Assembly (NCBI GenBank): GCA_002794785.1
Contig: NBBA01000011.1
Span: 372,001-436,000 of the forward strand
Origin: Coniferiporia sulphurascens
Taxonomy: Eukaryota; Basidiomycota; Agaricomycetes; Hymenochaetales; Hymenochaetaceae
Direction of reading: 5' to 3'
DNA: 64,000 bases
A program made the translations under genes and the position numbers. Shown here one piece after another: positions 1 through 10,892 of this stretch (its first letter is position 1; every line of letters begins with the position of its first letter). The notes below the pieces were generated by a model that worked only from the letters and a program-made list of their open reading frames with translations, did no database searches and was not told where the DNA came from.

Positions 1-1583
1 CACCATATTGGTTAGGTGGCAGCCAATTTCTCATGTTAGCGAGGAATTGGAGCCGGTTAGCAATAATTTTTTCGAGGAGTTTCCCTAGGGTCTCTTCGAG
101 GGAGATGGGTCGGTATGATCGTGGTGAGAAAGGGTCCTTCTTTTTTGGCTTCCAGAGCATGACCACTTTTGCTGACCGCCAACACTTAGGGTGGTGCCCC
201 AAGCGCAGGCAGTCATTGAAAAGGGTGAGGATCTCCTCAGGGTAGGCATCTACCACCCATTTTAAAGGGTGGTATCCGATCCCCGAGAGGCCCAGGGCTG
301 ACAAGTTGGAGGTGTTGGACAGTGCCCCCGTAAGCTCCGTGAGGAGGATGGGCAGGGCAGCTGGTTGGGGGGGGGGTGGCGGTGTGTCGGGTGCTTGTTG
401 TGGTGGCAGGGGTGTGAAAAATGTGGTGCGGAAAAGCTCACCTTTCTCGACGTCAGATTGGGTGAAGGTGCCGTCATGCTTTTTGAGCAAAGGGATTGGT
501 GTGGGTCGGTTGCCAAGGCCATGTTTGGCCCAGCCCCAGATGTTGGAGGCGTCTGCCTGGTCTGCTTGCTCGGTGTAAAAGTTTCTCTTTGCCGCTCGGA
601 TGCCCCGCTTAAAGGCGTGGCAGGCTGCTGACCGTTGAAGGGGGGTGGTGGCCGCTGAAATCGCCTGTAGGAGCGTTTTGCATGTCGGGGTCCACCAGGG
701 GACCTCGGTTTTGGACAGCTTGGTGATTCAGGTGAAGGGGGTGAGGGCTGAGATCATGGAGTCGACCACAGCCTGTGCTTTGATGTCGAGGGTGGGGGTG
801 TTGTTTGCCTGTAGTGTAAAGGTGGCTTCGAGTAGTGGAAAGGCGATGTTGGTCCACTCCTCCTTGTTGGCCGGTGTTAGCCGGTGGGTTTTGACGGTAG
901 GAGGTGGGGGCCAAGTCGGCAGCAACCAGTGTAGTATGGTGTGGTCAGACAGTGCGGAGGTGGTTGAGGTGCTCAAATCTAATATAGAGTCAGGGTTGAT
1001 TGTGGGAGGGGACCAGATCATGTCAATGGGGCACCATCGATGATTGTCGACGGGCCTGGAGTCCGAATCTGGGAGGTGGGCTGGCGCAAGGCCATGCTCC
1101 CGGAAGAAGTCATCAAGAGGTTGCACTCTCAAATCTTCCTGCCATGTAGCAAGTAGTTCAGACCACGAGTGGTGGGGACAGTTGAAGTCGCCTGCCACCA
1201 GGAGGGTGGAGGCCAAAGCTGGTGGAATTGCAAAAAGAAATGACTCACCAGGATAGAGGGGGGTGGTGGTGGTGCAGTCCGGGGTGTGCATTCCATAGTA
1301 GTTGCAGAGGCAGATCGTCCACTGGGAGCGGATTTCGATGGTGAGGATGTCGGTGCCCATGGATGCGGCACTGAGAACTGACCAGGCAGTAGATGGGATG
1401 GTCCGGGATACATACGTAACAACCCTTGGCCGGGTGGCTGGGGGAAGAATGGCTGTGTATCCGGGGAGGGACGGGACATTGATTACCGGCATGCCAGTGG
1501 GATCAGTAAGTGAGGGCTGGAGACCTATTTGGTACCAGGGTGGTTCCTGGATCAAAATAATGGTAGGTGGGGATGGGTCAGTG
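1..1583 (-). pseudogene. Family A LINE copy K: ORF2 fragment (endonuclease to start of RT)
   Basis: The minus strand encodes the N-terminal half of a Tad1-like ORF2 protein. The AP-type endonuclease lies at about 1555-900: the QEPPWYQIG motif is at the upstream end, VAGDFN is near 1195 and the SDH motif near 945. The linker to RT follows, and RT sequence (SGIGYRPLKW) runs off the window start. A TGA near 728-730 breaks the frame where sister copies have an arginine codon. The upstream end is cut inside the conserved TTDPSPP segment at 1583, where the poly-T tail of copy I abuts. The missing 5' part is not found beyond copy I, so the locus has been rearranged. Dead fragment. Confidence 0.88.
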
Positions 1584-1638
1584 GTTTTTTTTTTTTTTTT
1601 AAATTTATTATTCCTGCAGTGTTACATAATTACAAGCT

Positions 1639-1657
1639 GCCCCCCTGGAGGGGGGGC
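1639..1657 (-). other. Family A 3' UTR hairpin (copy I)
   Basis: An inverted run of six C and six or more G with a 4-nt loop lies just upstream of the copy I tail. It matches the hairpin found at the same place in copies P, A, D, H, N, M and Q. It is a likely RT recognition element by analogy with other stringent LINEs. Confidence 0.65.
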
Positions 1658-1904
1658 CCTAACTACCTAACAACAGAGGCGCCCATCATTGCGCATTGCA
1701 CAAAACTGGGCGGGGGCTCTGCTCCCCAAGGGGTGCCGAAGTGTGGAGGGCCCCTATTTAGTATGAAACAAAACAAGAGAGAGGGATACATATCGCTACA
1801 AACAAACCATGTGGGTTAGGGCAGGTTAAGGTAAGAAGCTTAGAAGTGGAAAGGGATGGCGAGAGTGCTGGCTGAGACGTATCATGGGGAATTCGAAAGG
1901 CAGG

Positions 1905-4900
1905 CGTTAGTCAGTTGGAAAAGGGGGGAGCGTACCTGATAGCTCCAAAAGGGCTGGGTCCAAGTCCCGAGTTCGGGGTCCAAGCATATGACACATGTAT
2001 TCCCTTAGGAGGTCCAAGTCCGTATCCTCGTCAGTAGGGTGGCCGTCAAGGTCCATCACAGCAAAAGCCAGCCGGATGGCGCCAGTGGTGCGGTCGGAAA
2101 GGCAGTTAAGATGCCCCGTTAGCTTCAGCCATCGACGCAGAACCGGGAGGCAGTTTTCGTCAGCCCACTCTGAGTGGTGGACTGGGAGAGGGTCCTGAGG
2201 TGGCCACACGTGTCGTATCCACGGGTGGAAGGTGCTGCAGCTGCCGAGGATGTGGGTGGTTCTTAAAATCTACACACGTTGTGGTAGATGATGAGGTGCA
2301 GTGGTGATGTTCAGGCAAGGTGGGTTATCAGCGTAAACCGATGTATTTCTAGGGTGAGACCAGCTCCCCTTATATACACGTTCCGTGGGCTAGTACTACT
2401 ATAACTATCTAGCTCCTATATCGTATGGTGTTATCGTTGCGTTATCGTTCACTTAGTAAGGTGGTTGTTCATATGACCACATGTTATATTTATATTGTTT
2501 ATATTTATTTAATAGCGGTCGACTGCGCAGGCCAGGGGGGGTGGTTATGCCATCTGCAATGCGAGATTAGGCCATGCCTGCAGCGGTAGGCTGAGTCAAA
2601 ACTCAGCCAGTATCCCCCGTAGGGACCGGCACGGCAGAGGACCTGCATGACTGCAGATAGCTCATTGCATGGGTGGTCGACTGAATGCATGAGGAGCTTT
2701 CAAGGTCGGCATGAGGGTAGGCCGTGGACTGCCAAGTATTTATCGGCAGTCAAGGCTAGTGGGTGGGCTAATGAGAGCGTCCATCGTTCCATGAGAGTGT
2801 GGATGGCTGCTTCTTTTAGTGCGGAGGTGGAAGGTTTGAGGTTGGATGGAGGGAGCTCAGTCGCCAGCTTTGCTTCTGTGTCAGCCCATTCATTTCCAGG
2901 GATGTCCGAGTGTCTGGGGCACCATATGAAATGGATGGTGAGTTGGGGGTATGAGTCCAGCAGAGTCTCTACACCCGCTTTCCAGATGTGTAGGAGGTGG
3001 GCACCGGGGGCTGCGGCCCAGGTGCGGAAAAGGTGGAGAGCGGTCAGCAAATCGGACAAAAAGAAGATGTCTGATGCGATGCACAATTGTGCCGGGAGGT
3101 GGCATGCCACCCATCCTGGGGCTGTGGCGAGGGAAAATTCCTCGGCGTCCGTGGCTGTGGCACAGGTGGGGGACTCCAGTCGATGGGACCGGAGTTGGGT
3201 GTGGCCAAGCATTGCGCAGATGGCCGATCCCGACTTATTGTCAATGTGGGAGCCATCGGTAAACACCTGTACATGGGGGGTGTAGTCTAGTTGGTGCACA
3301 GCAGCCACAAATGATTTCTGGGTGTCAGCGCTAACTGGGGTAACAGGGGTGGTGAAACGAACTTGGCCTTTTGTGAAGGCCAGAGGATCCGTCCATGGGG
3401 GATGCATGTATGCTGGGACCTGTTGAACCTGGGGGGCTCAGACCTGCAGAGAAAGGGAACAAGGTCTATTAGTTACGTTTTTAAAAAGTTTACGGCCAAT
3501 AGCGTGGGGGGTTCGCCATGGGCACAGGGAATGGGTCGTCTTTATATACTCGAAATAGAAAGAGAGAGGGGGAACAGAGCAAAGGAAATTAGTGGAATAG
3601 GGGGAGGCGCCTTTGAAGACACCTAAGATCCATCTGCAAGCCGTGTTTTGCACGACCTGTAGGCGGTTTACCAAGGTTTTTTGGCAGCGGCCATGGTACC
3701 ATACTGGCGCCCCCCATGCAAGCATGGAGTGGACACAGGAGGTGTAGAGGCAGCAGAGGAGGAGGGCCGAAATACCGCATTGAGTGTTGCCTAAGATGCG
3801 GAGAGCGGCGAGGGTGGAGAGTCCCTTGGAGCGCATGTGCTCTACATGGGGTTTGAAGGAGAGGCCTGGGTCCCACCATATTCCCAACCACTGGAGGGGG
3901 ATTGAGGGGCGAATCAGGGTGTTGGGGTCGACCTGTACCCCGGTGGTGTCCCAGCCTTTGTAGCCAGTTCGTTGCCGGGGGGGGTGGAAATGGAGGCATT
4001 CCGTCTTGGCAGCTTCGATGTTGAGACTGATGGTGCCAAAGAGGGTGTCTAGTTGTTGGTATGCGCAGGCTAGCGCGCGGCAGTTGGATGCCACAGAGGG
4101 ACCTATGCAAATAAGTAAGTGGTCATCAACGTATGCCAGGGTGGTGGTGCCAGCTTGGTGAAAGCACTGGAGGACCACCCCTGCGAAAATCGTTGATAAG
4201 ATGGGGGAGACAGGCGATCCCTGTGGGGTGCCGAAGTCGGGTTTAGGGGCCATGGGGAGGGTGGTGCCATCGAAGGAGACAGCGACCCGCCGATCTGTCA
4301 TGAAGGATAGGCACCAGTTGGCCATATCCAGGGCGCAGCCAAGATCCAACAGTTGTTGGTGGAGGAGGTGGGGGTGTACCGAGTCAAAGAAGCCCTGAAT
4401 GTCGACCGCTAGGACCGAACAGATGAGACCCTCTGAGTGGGCACGCTCCGCAATCTGTAAGAGGTGTTGGGCAGCATCATAGACCAAATGGCCTTGGCGC
4501 CCCCCATACTGGTTAGGTGGCAGCCAGTCCCTCGTGTTAGCGAGGAACTGGAGCCAGTTAGCTATAATTTTTTCCAGGAGTTTCCCTAGGGTCTCCTTGA
4601 GGGTGATGGGCCAGTATGAGTGCAGTGAAAATGGGTCCTTCTTGTTCGGTTTCCTGAGCATCACAACTTTTGCTGCCCACCAGCACTCTGGGTGGTGGCC
4701 CAAGCGCAGACAGTCATTGAAAAGTGTAAGTATCTTGTCGGGGTAGGCATCCACCACCCATTTCAGGGGGCGGTAACCTATTCCCGAGAGGCCCAGAGCC
4801 GACAAGTTGGATGTATCGGCCAGTGCCCCTGTAAGCTCCGATAGGAGTATGGGTGGGGCAGCTGGTTGGGTTGGGGGTAGCAGGATGTCGGTCGCTGTCT

Positions 4901-5985
4901 GGGGTGGGGGGGGCATAAAGAAGGTCTCTTGGAAAAGCTCACCTTTCTCTGTGTCCGTCTGGGTGAAGGATCCATCCTGTCGTCTAAGTGAGGGGATGGG
5001 GGTGGGTCGGTTGCCTAGGCCTTGTTTGGCCCAGTTCCAGATGTTGGAGGCATCTGCTTCTGCTGCCTGGTCGGTGTAGAACTGCCATTTGGCCATCCTA
5101 ATGCCCCTTTTGAAGGCACATCTGGCTGATGAGCACTGAAGGGGGGTGGTGGCCGTCATGATTGCAGATAAAAGGGTCTTGCAGTGGGGTGACCACCATG
5201 GGACTTCCACTTTTGACAGTTTGGTGAGGTGGGTGAACGGCTGGAGTGCGGTGGCCATTGAGTCGATTACCGCCTTTGCTTTGATGTTCAGGGAGTGGGT
5301 GTTGAGCCCTGGGAGTTGGAAGGCTTCTTCAAGTAGGGGGAAGGCAATGTTGGTCCATTCCTCCTTGTCGGCTGGTAGTAGCCGACGTGTCTTTAGGACA
5401 GGAGGGGGGGGCCGAAACGGCAGGGACCAGCACAGGATGGCATGGTCAGACAATGGTGAGTGGTCGGAGGTAGCCGAATCTAGAATAGAGTCGGGGTTGA
5501 CCACGGGTGGGGCCCAGATCATGTCAATGGGGCACCGGCAACGATTGCCATCAGGCCTTGAGTCAGAGTCAGGAAGGTGGGCAGGCTCCAGGCCATGCCC
5601 ATGGAAAAAGTCATCGAGGGGTTGCGCCCCCAAGTCATCTCACTGTGTGGCTGAGAGTTCAGACCACATGTGGTGGCAACGTTGAAGTCGCTGCACGAGT
5701 AGTGTGGTGGCTAGCACCGAGGGGAGTGAAAACAAGAAGGACTCACCTGGGTACTGGGGGGAGGCGTGCTCGCAGTCCGGGGGGTGCATGCTGTAGTAGT
5801 TGCACACCCGGAGGGTGAGTTGGGATCATACCTCCACCATCAGTATGTCAGTGCTGTGTGAGGTGGTGCTGAGGATCGACCATGAGGTAGTGGGGAGGGC
5901 CCAGGCTACATATGTTACTACTCGAGGACGGACCTCTGGTGGTAGAATGGGTATGTAGCCTGGGATGGTTGGGATGTGGGGTAAC
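1905..5985 (-). pseudogene. Copy I ORF2: endonuclease-RT-RNase H polyprotein, broken
   Basis: The longest open stretch (5633-3438, 731 codons) covers the endonuclease C-terminus and a whole RT. It includes GIGYRPLKW, the GTPQGSPVSP motif and the catalytic YVDD at 4122-4133. A TGA near 3438 (sister copies: arginine in LQVRVPQVQ) separates it from RNase H. RNase H shows VFTDGSH, a glutamate in ATDAEEFSL, FLSDLLTAL and HSDIPGNEWAD between about 3290 and 2860. After the 2261-2514 insert the C-terminal HLNCLSD to GTLPPFPTD tail ends at 1905. The RT active site is intact, so this copy may have died recently. The N-terminus of the endonuclease is missing. Confidence 0.88.
2261..2514. mobile_element. 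Unclassified 254-bp AT-rich insert, possibly a small solo LTR
   Basis: It interrupts copy I RNase H precisely: the coding sequence on either side joins in frame with sister copies. Flanks are gtggt (2256-2260) and gcggt (2515-2519), a 5-bp duplication with one mismatch. It is much more AT-rich than its host. On the minus strand it carries a TATA-like tgtatataagg. The ends are not the TG...CA typical of LTRs and I see no terminal inverted repeats, so the class stays open. No coding capacity. Confidence 0.5.
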
Positions 5986-6397
5986 ACCTGATGCTGATGT
6001 GGGTTCTGAAGCACGTGCCAGGGCACGGGAAACTCAGTGCGCTGAGCGGGCCGTAGCGGCAGGGGATAGTTCCCTCTGTTGGCTTGAGAGGACTAAATCC
6101 TCCATGGGTTCTAATGGGGGTAATTCCCATTTGGGCTTAAGTTGATTCCTTGACATGCAGCGGCGCTTCACATCACCAATCGGGTATGGGGGGGCATGAG
6201 TCCAGGCGGCTGGGGGTGGTGGGGTAGTGCCTATGGCGCTGCGACCCTCACACTACACCTTTGGCATGTTGGGTAGCTCTAATCTCACCTTTAGGCCTGT
6301 GCGGCATGAAGGACAGTGGGAGGGATTTGTCGGGCCCCATATCCCGAGGAAGGTGCATGCGTATGTTGGGCCCCACAAGGGCGCCCTTTAGTCAGGC
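5986..6397. other. Unclassified 412-bp spacer between two LINE fragments
   Basis: Moderately GC-rich sequence with no convincing ORF, no tRNA-like boxes and no match to any other segment of this window on either strand. It separates the broken 5' end of copy I from the broken 5' end of copy P. It may be host sequence or a 5' module attached to copy P, as happened in copy J. Confidence 0.45.
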
Positions 6398-7396
6398 CTG
6401 CGCCACAGCCACGGACACCGAGGAATTCTTCCTCGCTACGGCCCCCGGCTGGGTGGCATGACGCCTCCCGGTGCAACTGCGTGTCGCATCAGACATATTC
6501 TTTCTGTCTGATTTGCTGACTGCAATCCACCTTTTCCAAACTTGGGCAGCTGCACCCGGCACCCACCTCCTCCACATCTGGAAAGTGGGTGTTGAGACTC
6601 TGCTGGACTCGTATCCCCAGCTTGCCATTCACTTCGTATGGTGCCCTGGCCACTCGGACATCCCCAGTAACGAATGGGCCGATGCAGAAGCAAAACTAGC
6701 AACAGAGCTCCCTCCATCCAATCTGAAACCATCCACCTCTGCACTAAAGGAGGTTGCCATCCACACTCTCATGGACAGGTGGACCCCTTGCTAGCCCGTC
6801 CCCTCGCCTCAACCGCCAACAAATACCTGGCGGTACACAGCCTCCCCTCTCGCCAACCCAGGAAGCTGCTCATGCACTCAGTTGACCACCCATGGAGTGA
6901 GCTATTGGCAGTAGCTCAAGTCCTCTGCCGAGCCGGTCCCTACAGGGGCTACTGGCTGAGCTTTGACTCAGCCTACCAGTGTCAACATGGCTTGATCTCC
7001 CACTGCAGATGGCACAACCACCCCCCCTGGCCCACGCAGTCGACCGCCCATATCTTAGGCGACTGTAGCACCTTCCAACCTTGGATACGATGCGTATGGC
7101 CTCCCAGGGACCCTCTCCCAGTCCACCACACAGAGCGGCCTGACAAACACCGCCTCCCAGTTCTGCGTCACTGGCTACGGCTGACTGGACACCTAAACTG
7201 CCTATCCGACAGGACATCCGGAGCCATCTGACTAGCGTTTGCTGCGATGGACCTAGATGGCCACCCAACCAATGAGGATATGGACTTGGACCTCCTACGG
7301 GATTACATGCATCGTATGCTCGGACCCCGAACCCAGGACTCAGACCCAGCCCTTTTGGAGCTTGCAGGTACGCTCCCTCCCTTCCCTACAGAATAG
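6398..7396 (+). pseudogene. Copy P ORF2 C-terminus: RNase H and tail domain
   Basis: It starts within RNase H at CATATDTEEFFLATAPGW, continues through FLSDLLTA and HSDIPSNEWADAEAK, and reaches the C-terminal GYWLSFDSAY, HCRWHNHPPW and LLREYM-like segments. A frameshift at about 6780-6795 (after LMDRWT) moves the frame. The native stop is the TAG at 7394-7396. N-terminal endonuclease and RT are absent. Confidence 0.85.
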
Positions 7397-7647
7397 CGAC
7401 TGCCTTTCGAATTCTCTTGAATACATCCCGGCCAGTGCTCTCGCCCTCCCTTTCCAGTTCTAAGCTTCTTACTTTAACCTGCCCTTAACCGCCCGGTTTG
7501 TTTGTAGCAATATGTATCCCTCCTTCTACCCCCTTCCTTATTAAATAGGGGCTCTTCACACTCCGGCTCCTCCCAGGGGAGCAGAGCCCCCGCCCAGTTT
7601 TCATGCAATGTGCAATGATGGGCACCTCCGTTGTTATGTAGTTAGGG

Positions 7648-7664
7648 CCCCCCCTTCGGGGGGG
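7648..7664 (+). other. Family A 3' UTR hairpin with UUCG loop (copy P)
   Basis: Six C, then ttcg, then six G: a textbook cUUCGg tetraloop hairpin in RNA. It is followed 3' by cagcttgtaattatgtaa and the tail, so it lies about 40 nt from the end of the element. Confidence 0.72.
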
Positions 7665-7716
7665 CAGCTTGTAATTATGTAATACTGCAGGAATAATTAA
7701 AATTTAAAAAAAAAAA

Positions 7717-9287
7717 GATGACAAAGTCGAGGGGGCGGAGTGCCGGGTTATTCCGGATTTCGGCCATCAGGGCCTTCGGGGAGATGGTGTGGCCATTCTG
7801 GCTGAAGAGGTAGTCCATGCATGGCACCATGGAGATGCAGAGGGAGGACCGGGGGTGGACATGGACAGGGGTGAGGGTGAACCTGGTGGAGATTTGGTCG
7901 GCCATTGCGGATAAACACCTGTTGCGCATATGGGTCGCAAACACCATGGAGTGGTGATTGATGATCGTGTCGGTGGCAGGAGAAGCAGAGGCTGGGCGCT
8001 TGGCGAAAGAGGTCACAAGATTCCCCTTCACATTGAAGGATGATGCGAGGACTGTAACCTGGTCAGCGGTGGGGAGGGAGGAGAAGAACTCACGGGCAGT
8101 GGTGGTAAGGCGCATGGCAGGGAGCTGCAGCTTGGTCTTGGGGACGATGGCAGGGATTAGGACCAGGGTTGGGTCCTTGGTGTAAACCAGAGGCAGTGGC
8201 AGGACCTGGCGTTGCTTTTTCTTCTTTTTGTGGGACACTGTCATAAAGACTGCGCCTGAGGTTGGTGCAATGGGGTTGGGGTTGGAGGTGGTTGGTGGAG
8301 CTGGGGCGGCTGCCACCTGGGCATAGGAGTTTGACGGTGCTGCGGTAGGCACGGTCTGGGCGGTGGTGGTGGTGGCGGCCTGGGTCTTCTGGGCCTGTGG
8401 GGCCCGGGGCCCGGGCCGGTTGACCAGGGTTGATACCTGCTGGGAGATGGAGGCAACCTCTGTGGACAGCTGTTTGACAATGTTGGTCAGCGCCGCCACA
8501 TCTGGCGATATGTTAGTGGTTCCGGGGTCCTGGTAAGGGCAGAGGGTTGGTTGGCGGTGGTCGGGGTCCTTTGTTGGGGGCGAGCTGGGGCGAAGGGTGC
8601 TGGCAGGGAGGCTTCCGCCCCCCCCCTTGCGATGTTGTAGGCCATCTCTATGTTGCGCGAGATGATGTATTGGGGGTCCTTCTCGTCTCTCAAAATGCCG
8701 GCGATGGTCTGTTGGACGTTCCAGAGGAGGTTGCCCACAAACTTGGCCGCGGCTTGGTCGATCTCTTCAGGGTTGTAGTGGTGGGTCTTCCTGTCGAAGT
8801 CCTCCAGCGCTCGGGATATGGCGTACATAAAGCCCGAAGTGTGTGGCTCGAAATGGGCTCGAGGGCGGGGTCAGGGGGTGTGCGGGGACAGGTTTTCGGA
8901 TGACCTCTTGTTGGTGAGTGGTGGCGAAGGAGTGTGCGGGTTCTCGAGGATGTCTTCCATTGCTCCCTGGTCGCTGACCGGGGGGTTGGAGCCTACAGAG
9001 GGGGGGCAGCTGATGTGTTTGAACGTGCAGGTGAACTCCGTGTTCGAGACTCTGATGACGGGGGATGGGGCGAGACGAAGTGCATCTGGGGACAATGCCG
9101 GGAGGCCTGGGTCGATTTGGGCAGGGGTGGGGGTTGTGCTGTGCATAGCGGCAGCAACATTGCCAGTGGCCACCCAATTGGCGGCGGCCCTAGCGGCCCT
9201 GTCGGCATCGGTGCTGGCCGATGAGGGAGGTGGGAGGGGTGGTCGAGTCGAATGTAGAGCATTCCTGTATCCACTGGGGTTTGACAT
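7717..9287 (-). pseudogene. Copy E ORF1 (gag-like), truncated and frameshifted
   Basis: It starts at the family ATG (9287, MSNPSGYRNALHSTRP). It continues through the alanine-rich N-terminus, the MYAISRALEDFDRKT segment (near 8828), the coiled PDVAALTNIVKQLSTEVASIS region, a lysine-rich KKKKKQRQV stretch and the YAKDPTLVLIP core. It stops at LDFV where copy P intrudes, so the zinc knuckles are absent. A TGA near 8870 replaces the CGA inferred from copy A, and at least one further frameshift lies before 8500. The same TGA occurs at the matching place in copy L. Confidence 0.8.
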
Positions 9288-9334
9288 GGGGGAGTTTTAG
9301 CTGCCCACACTAGTCAATGGTGGTGGTTACTGGT
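7717..9334 (-). mobile_element. Family A LINE copy E, 5' part only
   Basis: On the minus strand this holds the element 5' end (accagtaaccaccacc at 9334 downwards) and most of ORF1. It lacks about 9 nt of the usual 56-nt 5' UTR. It sits against copy D gag at 9335 and against the tail of copy P at 7716. Everything downstream of mid-gag is missing. Confidence 0.82.
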
Positions 9335-10892
9335 GTCTCCTGTGCTTTGGAGGACTTCAACCGGAAGACCCTCCGCACCAACATCACTGAGACTGACACG
9401 GCCACCACCCAGTTTGTAGGGGACCTCTTTTGGAACCTGCAGCTAACTATCGCTGGCGTCCTTAGGGATGAGAAGGACCCCCAGTACATCGTCTCCTGCA
9501 ATATGGAGATGGCCTATAACTTTGCTAGGAAGGGGGTGGAAGCCTCCCTCCCAGCACCCTTCGCCCCAGCTCCCCCCGTCAAAGGACTCTGGCCACTGTC
9601 CCCCAACCCTCTGCCCAGACCAGGACCCCCAGAACCACTAACATCTCGCCCGATGTGGCTGTGCTGACTAACATTGTTAAGCAGCTCTCCACAGAAGTGG
9701 CCTCCATTTCCCGACAGGTCTCAACCCTTGTCAACCGGCCCGCCCCCTGCGCCCCACCAGCCCAGAAGGCCCAGGCCCCCACCACCGCCCCCCAGGCCGC
9801 CATTACCGTGGCACCAACATCATACGCCCAGGTGGCGGCTGCCCTGGCCCCACCCACCGCCTCCAACCCCAACCCCATTGCACCTGCTTCAGGCGCTGTT
9901 TTCACAACAGTGACCCACAAGAAGAAGAAAAAGCAACGCCAAGTTCCACCCCGCCCCTGATGTATGCCAAGGACCCTACCCTGGTCCTCATCCCGGCGAT
10001 CTCGCTCAAGTCCGAGATCCAGCTCCCGGCAATGCGCCTCACTGCCACCACCCGTGAGTTCTTCTCCTCCCTTCCCACTGCTGACCAGGTCACGGTTTTG
10101 GCCTCCTCTTTTAATGTAAAGGGGAACCTCATGACCTCCTTTGCCAAGCGCCCCGCCTCCACCTCCCTGGCCACAGACATGATCATTGATCAACACTCCG
10201 CAGCCTTCATGGCCCATATGTGTGAGCATTGCCTCTTGGTCCTGGTCGACAAGATCCCCGAGCAGTACATGCTCACCCCCGTCCATGTCCGCCCCTGGTC
10301 CGCCCTCCACATCTCAATGGTGCCCTGTGTGGACTACCTCTTCGGCCAGAATGGCCACACCATATCCCCCAAGGCCCTCATGGCCGAAATTCAGAACAAC
10401 CCGTTGCTCCGCCCCCTCGACTTTGTAGTCAACCCCCACTTCGCCACTACTGAAGAGCACCTCCCGACCCTCCAGAAGTGCCCCGTGGCGTTCTCCTTCT
10501 CCGACCCCGATGGATCCATCAGGGCACAACTCCTTAAGCACCCACATGTATGGTTGTTCGGCTCCGCCCTCTCCCTCTTGGTCCCACCTTACTGCCCCGG
10601 CCTCACACAGTGTGAGCGCTGTCAGGGCCTCGGCCATGGAACGAGAGGTTGCCGTGCCCAGCCTTGCTGTGCCGACTGTGGGGGAGGACATCTCACCTGC
10701 AATCACCATAAGTCATGCACATCCTGCGCCTCCAAAGCCGTTGAGGGCGACCACTGCCCTCACCCTCACTACTGCACAAACTGCAAAGGCGACCACCCCG
10801 CCACCCTACCTCAATGCCCCAAGAAACAGCGTTTCCGCCAAATCGAGGTGGCCATTGATGGACCCAATGATGACCACATGGAGGACCAATGA
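9335..10892 (+). pseudogene. Copy D ORF1 (gag-like nucleic-acid-binding protein), frameshifted
   Basis: It begins mid-protein at the VSCALEDFNRKT equivalent of MYSISRALEDF, just after the copy E junction. Two frameshifts, near 9633 and near 9955 in C runs, split it. From 9960 a 310-codon open stretch carries the conserved core and three zinc knuckles: CERCQGLGHGTRGC (CX2CX4HX4C), CADCGGGHLTCNHHKSC and CTNCKGDHPATLPQC. The protein ends MEDQ. In this family the protein should coat element RNA, by analogy with Tad1 and I-factor ORF1. The stop (10890-10892) overlaps the ORF2 start. Confidence 0.85.

Larger units (their letters stand above)
1584..5985 (-). mobile_element. Family A LINE copy I (5' end missing)
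   Basis: On the minus strand this copy runs from mid-endonuclease (about 5985) through RT and RNase H to a 3' UTR with hairpin (1639-1657) and a homopolymer tail, seen here as a T run at 1584-1598. It is interrupted by an unrelated 254-bp insert at 2261-2514. No target-site duplication could be matched, because the sequence beyond 5985 is not the continuation of copy K. Confidence 0.88.
6398..7716 (+). mobile_element. Family A LINE copy P, 5'-truncated
   Basis: A 3' fragment holds RNase H, the C-terminal domain, the 3' UTR with hairpin (7648-7664), the conserved end gtaatactgcaggaataat and an A-rich tail ending at 7716. It joins copy E gag directly at 7717. No duplication of the sequence after the tail is found upstream of the fragment. 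Confidence 0.87.

Noticed and set aside
5986..6397. Target-site duplication for copy P around this spacer
   Set aside because: The sequence after the P tail (gatgacaaagtcgag) has no convincing match here; only a 4-base gatg coincidence.
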